From: Eupeodes corollae | Taxonomy: Eukaryota; Arthropoda; Insecta; Diptera; Syrphidae | Direction of reading: 5' to 3' | NCBI RefSeq assembly: GCF_945859685.1 | Contig: NC_079147.1 | Span: forward strand, 307,766,485 to 307,830,484 | Length of the DNA: 64,000 nt | Shown: piece by piece, positions 57,822-64,000 of the stretch | Position numbering within the stretch: position 1 is the stretch's first letter | Layout of the letters: each line of letters starts with the position of its first letter | Notes under the pieces: model-generated | Databases searched by the model: none | The model's input: the letters and a program-made list of their open reading frames with translations, nothing else | Told to the model about the DNA's origin: nothing | Translations under genes and position numbers: made by a program

Positions 57822-58398
57822 TGTTTTTATACCTAAAGCAGGTAAATGCTCCCAAGTCAATCCTAAAGATCTACGACCTATAATTCTATCATCATTCCTT
57901 CTTAAGACCCTGGAAAGATTGATTGATATCCATTTAAGGGCACGTATCGATACAAGACTTCTGTCTTCGTCTCAACATTCCTACTGTAAAGGTAAATCGG
58001 TGGAAACAGTGTTACACACTTTAGTACGCACCATCAAATATCCCCTCCATCATAAAGAGTTCACTATGGTTGCTTTCCTTGACATCGAAGGTGCCTTTAA
58101 CAACGTGGACACATCTGCAATCACATCTGCACTGACATCTCTAAATGTAGAGAGTTGGCTTCGGGAGTTATTTCATTTGATGCTTACTAGCAAAATAATT
58201 AACTCAAAACTGGGCAACTCTTCTAGCAGACGATTCGTTAGTAGAGGGACACCGCAAGGTGGTGTTCTATCCCCTCTCCTCTTGAACCTAGTGGTGAATG
58301 AAATCCTAACTAGTCTGGATGCGGAGGGTTTCAGAGTGATAGCCTATGCGGACGACGTTGTTATAGCATTTTCAGAGGAAAGCATCTTAATATCCTAA
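57822..58398 (+). pseudogene. LOA-like reverse transcriptase fragment
   Basis: RT blocks: FIPKAGK, DLRPIILSSFLLKTLERLID, SQHSYCKGKSVET, VAFLDIEGAFNNVD (catalytic Asp), RGTPQGGVLSPLLLNLVVNEIL and VIAYADDVVIAFS (YADD intact). The frame ends at 58398 after a frameshift; the thumb continues in another frame (LKELLQNVLDRIILWAD...) to about 58576. The first residues of the longer open frame, before 57812, belong to the Tc1-like transposon. Confidence 0.88.
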
Positions 58399-58716
58399 AA
58401 GAACTCTTACAAAATGTCTTGGACAGAATAATACTTTGGGCTGATCGGTGTGGACTGGGTGTTAACCCACACAAAACCGATCTGGTCTTATTTTCGAGGA
58501 GATACAAAATTCCATTTGTCAACCCTCCTTATATTAAAGGAATCCAATTAAAATTCTTAGACGAGGCTAAATACTAAATACGAACAGAAAAGAGTCAACA
58601 AAGCTACTCTATCTCTCTTTTCTTACAAAAAAGCTATTGGTAATAAATAGAGTTTACAACCCAGAATCACGCATTGGCTATACAGATCGGTAATCAGACC
58701 GATTTTAACGTACGGT

Positions 58717-59931
58717 GTGGCAGTATGTTGGACTGCTTTAGAGAAAGGTATAAACAGGGATAAGTTAAATAAAGTCCAACGTTCAGCCTGCCTATGTATA
58801 AGCGGATTGCTTCGCACGACCCCGTCTGCGGCACTGGACACCTTGTTTTACCTTACACCTCTTGACATATTTAGCAAACAAATAGCTGCAAGCTCTGCTA
58901 TTCGCCTCAATGCTTCGTCGCAGTGGACTAACAACAACATTGGCCACTCCGTAATTCTAAGGTACTTAGAATCAATTCCAAAGCACACAAACTACACCAT
59001 CCCCCAACTACAATTCGACAGAAACTTCCAGATTTCTATTCCTACCAGACCTTTTTGGGAGGATAGGACATTCTTGGAGGATGAGTCAATCCATTTTTAC
59101 ACAGAGGGGTCAAAACCCAAAGAAGGGGTTGGTGGAGGTGTGTACTCTGAACGACTGAAATTAAGTCTCTCATTCCGCCTTCCCAATTATTGTAGCGTGT
59201 TCCAGGCGGAACTTTTGGCGATTAAAGAAGTCTTGTCTTGGCTCAAAGAAAACGTGATATCAACATCTGATTTCCGTATTTTCTCTGATATCCAGGCCGC
59301 TATCAAATCTCTGGACTCTGTCTCTACAAACTCTTGAACAGTCTATAACTATCGATCATCTCTAATGAAGATGGCGCAACAGTTTAATATTCACCTTTGC
59401 TGGGTGCCGGGCCATAGAGACATTCCAGGTAACTGTAAGGCAGATGAACTCGCCAGGAACGGTACAGTACAGCCCACCCTACCACGTTTGGCAAGTACTG
59501 GCATACCAATCGCTTCGTGTAAACTGCTGATAATGCAAGACGCTGCGAGGAGGGCAGGCACCAGGTGGAACAACATCACCACATGTCAAGCCACAAAAAA
59601 CATCTGGCCAACACTGGATTTAAAACGTTCAAGGTGCTTGCTCTCTCTAAGCAGATCGCATATAAGCTCGATAATCGGTGTCATAACCGGACACTGTCTA
59701 ATAGGAAAGGACGCCACGAGACTAGGCGTATTCTCAAATGACTTTTGCAGAAGCTGTATGGACGAGGAAGAGGAAGAAACTGTTCTTCATCTTCTCTGCA
59801 CATGCCCTGCTCTAGCTCGAAAACGCAGGAATTACCTAGGAGAATTGTTCTTTAATGATCTAAACGATCTAAATCATATCGGTATAATCAGCCTCTCACG
59901 TTTCGTAAGGGACTCAAGCTGGTTCCATTGA
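58717..59931 (+). pseudogene. LOA-like RNase H and C-terminal region
   Basis: Two in-frame pieces separated by a single TGA (59335-59337). First: KVQRSACLCISGLLRTTPSAALDTLFYLTPLD, then RNase H with FYTEGSK (usual TDGSK; the catalytic Asp reads Glu), CSVFQAELLAIKEVL (Glu) and IFSDIQAAI (Asp). Second (59365-59931): WVPGHRDIPGNCKADELAR (His and Asp of RNase H), then the C-terminal GHCLIGKD and CRSC...TVLHLLCTCPALARKR Cys/His block. RNase H removes template RNA in active members. Confidence 0.85.
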
Positions 59932-60039
59932 GCTTAGGAGGAAGCCTCAAGATTCATGTGGTATCACAATGGGCCATTAAACTGGCCTAAGTGTGTCCGT
60001 TTCCATCTTGGACAGCCACTTAACGTAGCCTAACCTAAC

Positions 60040-60051
60040 CTACTTCTCTAG
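60040..60051. repeat. 3' target-site duplication of LOA-like LINE, CTACTTCTCTAG
   Basis: Exact copy of 57800-57811, immediately after the TAACC tail; the Tc1-like frame resumes here. Confidence 0.9.
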
Positions 60052-60709
60052 CCAAAGAATCTAGCCAATTCGACAATTATAGGCATAGTCTGAAGACTAT
60101 GTAGACATCCTTTGTTACACCATGCTGCCTTATGCCCATTGGGAAATGGACTTTACAACACGAAAATAATCCCAAACACAAGTCAAAATTTGACACAAAG
60201 TGTATTACAGGAAATAAGATTGAGGTTTTACCATAGACAGCCCAACCCTCAGACCAAGACTCAATAGAAATTGTGAAGAGAAGAATTGGGAGCAACATTT
60301 TTAAGCTCAAAAGTGACATACTCGCTGGAATTCACAGGCAGTGGAATGACATTCCAAAATCGGGTATCAATAACCTTAGAGCTTCTATGTCTAGAATATA
60401 TTATGTATGTACAGCCGTTATGAAACATAAAGGGTACGCAATTAAATATTAACATTTATTTGCCTTTAAGTAAGAAAATAGATTGAAATTTATTTGTGAG
60501 ATCTAAGTTGCAAATGAATTGCGCAGCATTTTAACCAACTACTAAGGTATTTAGTTATTTACATGTTTTATTTACAATTATACCTAACGTGATATCAAAA
60601 ATATTCAGAAAACTAAAGAACGCATTTTGCAGTTTGATTCTATATACCATTTTTTTTTAAATGAAAAATGGTGGAGGTTTTAGTTGCAAATGTTTTGCAC
60701 AGTACTGTA

Positions 60710-61171
60710 GGTAGGTATGTAGGGAGCATTTAATCCAAATTTAAATAAATTTTTTTGTTTTTGGGTGAAAGCACGTTTTTAGAAATCAAAGGCAACATTT
60801 TCACGCTATAAAAAAATAGCTTTTATTTTTTGTTTAGCCTTATTCAATATATTTTTCTAATAATATTATTGATATTATTTATATCTCGCATTTCTTATCG
60901 ATTGTTCGCTCGCTATCAACGCTGTATGACGCAAACGCCAGACAAAAATTCCGAATTCCAAGGACACATCAAACACCAGCCCACCGCACTAATATCTAAT
61001 AATTTACTTAATTTTTAGCTTATTAATCGGCTACTATCACGCAATCTTTTTCTCTCGAATAAAATTAAATAAGTTGCTCTAAAAATAATCAAATTCATCA
61101 CAAAAAAGATGTCTGCTTCAAAAAGAAATGCCTCACTCTTAAATAAAAAGTTTGCCTTGGGTTTTTCAACT
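60710..61171. other. AT-rich flank upstream of tRNA-Lys, nothing recognised
   Basis: No coding motif or repeat recognised. Confidence 0.5.
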
Positions 61172-61244
61172 GCCCGGCTAGCTCAGTCGGTAGAGCATGA
61201 GACTCTTAATCTCAGGGTCGTGGGTTCGAGCCCCACGTTGGGCG
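61172..61244 (+). tRNA. tRNA-Lys(CUU)
   Basis: Intact 73-nt tRNA gene without intron. Acceptor strands GCCCGGC and GTTGGGC pair (with one T-G), D arm with box A TAGCTCAGTCGG, anticodon stem TGAGA/TCTCA with loop CTCTTAA (anticodon CTT at 61205-61207), variable loop, T arm with box B GGTTCGAGCCC, and discriminator G. A T7 run at 61252-61258 is the Pol III terminator. It has all features needed for function, and it is an unoccupied candidate target for the LINE family above. Confidence 0.97.
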
Positions 61245-61251
61245 AAACAAC

Positions 61252-61258
61252 TTTTTTT
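61252..61258 (+). terminator. Pol III T-run terminator of tRNA-Lys
   Basis: Seven T residues starting 8 bases after the tRNA 3' end. Confidence 0.85.
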
Positions 61259-63566
61259 CTCTTATTAATATTTTATATACATTTTGAATCAAATAAAAAG
61301 AAAATATTTTTAATCAACTCACTCTCATAAATTCGCCCCCCATTTATATAAATCTTCATGCACTAACCTAACCATGCGGATAAGTCCCTTTCTCTGGCTC
61401 TCGACGAGTTTGACATGAATCATTGTGTTTTGAACTTTATTTTTAAAACCAAACCGAACAAAGGATATTTCTGCCGTTTGTTGTTATGTTGGGGGGGAAT
61501 TAATATATGAACTCAAAAAATGTCCTTTAGAAAAACGGAACAAAGCCAAAGAAAAAATGTATGCCAAGCATACAGGTAGAGCGCGTTTCCACCCTTTTTC
61601 TTTTTATATCAAAATGATATCTCATTGTAATTCAATGTGGAATGTGGGTCTTTAGGTCTTGTTTTATTTTGTGTGTGTTGTTGTTGTTTGTGTTGTTGCT
61701 GCTGCTTCTACTGCTGCTCTATAGAGTCCTTGTTCTTATCCTTTTCCCGTGATTCCACAATTGCCATAGTCGTTGTCGTTGTCGTCGTATTCGTCGTCAT
61801 CATCGTCGTCGCATCCTTTGTTCGATTTAAGTTGATGTTGAAGCTCCCTGCTGGCGTTGTTTTTTTTTTTGTGTTGTTAGGTACATCTCCGTTCGTCCTT
61901 CAAATGTTCAACCCCCGTCCTAGTCAATTTTTAACTTTGTGTACAGTTTCATAGCAAGGGAGCTTGTTGCCACCAAATTATGACGCAATTCGATGCTATT
62001 GCGTAATAGATTTTATTCGAGGATTAACACAGTGAAACTGCTGTTGTTTTTACGAAGGTACGAATCGAACAGTTTGGATGTTGCGCCTGCCACAAAAAGT
62101 TGCACATAGCCTGTTCTACGAAATACCTTAGAGAGTTATAGGTACTGTACATTCCTTCATACAAAGTGAAAGGACGCCAAAAATTTTGGAAAGACATTGT
62201 ATGTGCGCATCGAAGTTGAAGAAGAAGAAGAAAGGACGCTTTTGCTGCGTGTACAGTTTCAATATCCTTGCACATATAAATCGTCGTGGAATGACAGCGA
62301 CAGGATTTGGAGTTGGGGTGGTGGCTGCTGCGTTTTCATTTTCTTTGTTGTTGAGTTGAGTTGGCTTTGCTTCTATTCCTCCCCAGCACGCACCACACCA
62401 GGCTATTTTCTCTAATAAGAACTACGTCATTTGTGGAGTTTGGGCCTTTTAAATTCAAGGATTCTATCCAGGATATAAATGGGATTTATCGTAGCCGGTG
62501 GAGCGTATTGTTATGTTTCAAATGCGAAATGAATTTTCGGACGCAGATGTTGTCATCTGTAAGGGGGTAAGTTTTACACTCAAGGGGTTTAACAGCATCG
62601 GCAAAGGGGCTTGGAATGTATACCTATAGTATCTATGTACGATCCTTGTTTTAAAAGGGGATTTCGGAAAGCCTATGACCGGTCGGTCGGTAGGTCGGTG
62701 TGTAAAGTATACGTCAGGTTGGCAGGACAGGACGGGGTTAAATGTTTCTGTGTTGGACTTGTTTTGCATAAATTCGGTGCGTGATTTGCGTAAATATTTA
62801 CTTTCACTCTCTATTCCGGTCCAAAATGGCTGTTATGCTGTTTTGCTGGTGGTTGTTATGGTCTTCCTCTGCAGGCAGTTAAAAGGAAGTACGGGTGATG
62901 GATGAACACGATGTTAACATGACAATGCGGAAAAGAAGCAACCATGAGCTTTTATGCTAGGCAGATATGTTTTCGTAGGTAGATTCGTTCAAACGGGTGC
63001 AAGTGCGAAATATTCAGTAAGGTGGTCGATGATGATGGTCAAAGTCAAATGGTTTTGGTTTATATAAAAGCGATATTACTACGACGTAATTTGGGTGGAA
63101 CATTCGAGAAGAAACGATGATGAAGAAGAGGGTTGGTTAATTTTTGTGAACTGAAAACATACCTATGATTTTGGCAAAAATTGTGGGTAGATAGGTTTTT
63201 TGATGTAATATGTACATAGATTGAAGATAAGCTCAAAGGCACTTTAATAAAGTTTAAAATTTGTTAAGGGATATTTTCAAATCTGTCAACGTCAAAAATG
63301 ACAGCTTTAATTTTGAGAAAACTGACAAATGAATAATTCTACAAAAAATAAACTTTTCTTTTGTGTTGGGAAGGTTAGAAATGTTTGATTTTGGCATTGA
63401 ATGTATACATTTATTAAAATTGTTCTTTTACCTTTAAAAATGTAAAAATTATATATATGCATTAGCTTATGGATGTATGAATTTATTACACAAATTTGTT
63501 AAAATAAAAATGTACGTTATGTTGTACAATATTTATTTGGTTTGAAATATCAAGTTTGTATATGTA
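61259..63566. other. non-coding, no gene or transposon recognised
   Basis: Simple-sequence patches (TTGTTG repeats near 61677-61710, CGTCGT repeats near 61760-61815). Open frames across them are low-complexity Cys/Val strings and not credible proteins. Confidence 0.55.
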
Positions 63567-64000
63567 CACTCCGGTCCACTTGAATAGAAACAAACTTTTT
63601 TCTTACTATCAGAACTTGTAGCACTTTGGTAAATTTATAAATTCACCTCTTTGTTTTGGTTTTAATAAGAGGAATCTACTGCAAATTAAGCTGCATGGTC
63701 AGAATATTACAGGAAAATACCATTAAGTTATTTTTTACCACTTTTCTAATTGCTTCATTAAAAAACACTGTTTTTTTTGCGCCGCTTGAATAGAAACAGT
63801 GTGCGTTTTGTTTCTATTGGTTACGGTTACAACAAAAATTCTTATTAGATTAAAAGCATTAATTGTTCGATCAAAGAAAAAATAGGCCGCGGAAAACCAT
63901 TAAACCTTGCAGAAAAGGCCAAAATAGAAGTATACGCGGAAAACAAGCTTCCCCTACGCACAATTACCAACAAAATAGAAAGAAGGGTGAAAATTGTTTG
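63567..64000 (+). mobile_element. Tc1-like transposon, 5' part (runs off window)
   Basis: It begins after TA at 63565 with CACTCCGGTCCACTTGAATAGAAACAA, a probable terminal repeat; the word CTTGAATAGAAACA recurs at about 63785, a likely second transposase binding site. A transposase N-terminus starts near 63882: GRGKPLNLAEKAKIEVYAEN then LPLRTITNKI, a helix-turn-helix block. The position of the expected start Met reads ATA. The rest lies outside the window, so its state cannot be judged. Confidence 0.72.

Larger units (their letters stand above)
57812..60039 (+). mobile_element. LOA-like non-LTR retrotransposon, 5'-truncated
   Basis: RT, RNase H and a C-terminal Cys-rich region in order, broken by two frameshifts between about 58395 and 58717 and a premature TGA at 59335-59337. 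The element starts in the RT fingers, so ORF1, the endonuclease and the RT start are lost. Its 3' end is a short TAACC-type tail (GCCTAACCTAACCTA at 60028-60042) rather than poly(A). A 12-bp target duplication lies either side, inside the Tc1-like transposase. Presence of RNase H and the C-terminal Cys/His pattern fit LOA or a close RNase H-bearing clade. Confidence 0.88.
57100..60709 (+). mobile_element. Tc1-like DNA transposon, split by LOA-like LINE
   Basis: 27-bp terminal inverted repeats: TACAGTTCTGTGCAAAACTT at 57100-57119 onward and the complement ending CAGTACTGTA at 60709, with TA at both ends as expected of Tc1. Internal transposase pieces on the plus strand: a helix-turn-helix block (57355-57475), a DESKFN.QG-type catalytic block and RRPRGERLNP near 57640-57740, HGGASIFVLGYFS up to the LINE, then after it MLPYAHWEM, a PTLRPRLN-type block near the DDE Glu and W..HSK at 60340. 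Stops and frameshifts throughout. Without the LINE the transposon is about 1.37 kb, normal for Tc1. Confidence 0.88.

Noticed and set aside
60028..60042. CCTAACCTAACCTA as telomeric DNA
   Set aside because: Less than three units, placed at the 3' end of a LINE next to its target duplication; it is the LINE tail.
61637..61954. Cys/Val-rich frame near tRNA-Lys
   Set aside because: It is translated TTG/CTG and GTC/GTT microsatellite sequence with no protein signature.
1..64000. CRISPR arrays, operons or bacterial features
   Set aside because: No regularly spaced repeats, no compact coding; sequence is clearly eukaryotic.

Overview
The window looks like a gene-poor piece of an animal nuclear genome, most likely a brachyceran fly. 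It is AT-rich and has long non-coding stretches. Its transposon mix (Jockey-, LOA-, RTE- and CR1-like LINEs, BEL/Pao, Gypsy, mariner/Tc1, Harbinger, Helitron, a tRNA-derived SINE) is typical of insects. The species is an inference; nothing in the window fixes it. I see no convincing host protein-coding gene. The only host genes I can support are an interrupted tRNA-Ile(AAU) and an intact tRNA-Lys(CUU).

The centrepiece is a 6.05 kb, apparently intact two-ORF non-LTR retrotransposon of Jockey type (32349-38398). It sits inside the anticodon loop of the tRNA-Ile gene (halves at 32316-32348 and 38413-38453) and is flanked by a perfect 14-bp target-site duplication. ORF1 (PRE_C2HC-like region plus three zinc knuckles) and ORF2 (endonuclease plus reverse transcriptase) overlap at a TAATG. 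The 5' leader carries its own tRNA-like segment with near-consensus A and B boxes followed by a T7 run. Two decayed relatives (1167-2539 and 30312-32155) also begin, at their 5' junctions, in the anticodon region of tRNA-like sequence, here the head of a tRNA-derived SINE. Together these suggest a LINE family that targets tRNA genes and tRNA-derived SINEs.

Layout: 1-2750 CR1-like remnant, then a SINE broken by a LINE copy; 2765-3420 degenerate AT-rich tandem repeat; 7740-11560 nest of mariner, SINE, Jockey-like RT and BEL/Pao remnants; 16960-18600 Helitron, mariner and LINE scraps; 22845-26915 Harbinger scrap and a CR1-like element (minus) next to a 3' fragment (plus); 30265-38453 the second LINE copy and the tRNA-Ile locus; 40440-45800 mariner remnant, then an RTE LINE (15-bp duplication) nested in a Gypsy-type element, then a CR1-like piece; 49425-52770 CR1-like and LOA-like remnants; 57100-60709 a Tc1-like transposon split by a LOA-like LINE with a 12-bp duplication; 61172 tRNA-Lys; 63567-end the start of another Tc1-like transposon. 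The remainder is AT-rich non-coding DNA, perhaps intron or intergenic.

Almost every other transposon here is broken by stops, frameshifts or deletions; the 32-38 kb LINE is the exception and is probably a recent insertion. All assignments come from reading the sequence and recalled family motifs, without database searches.
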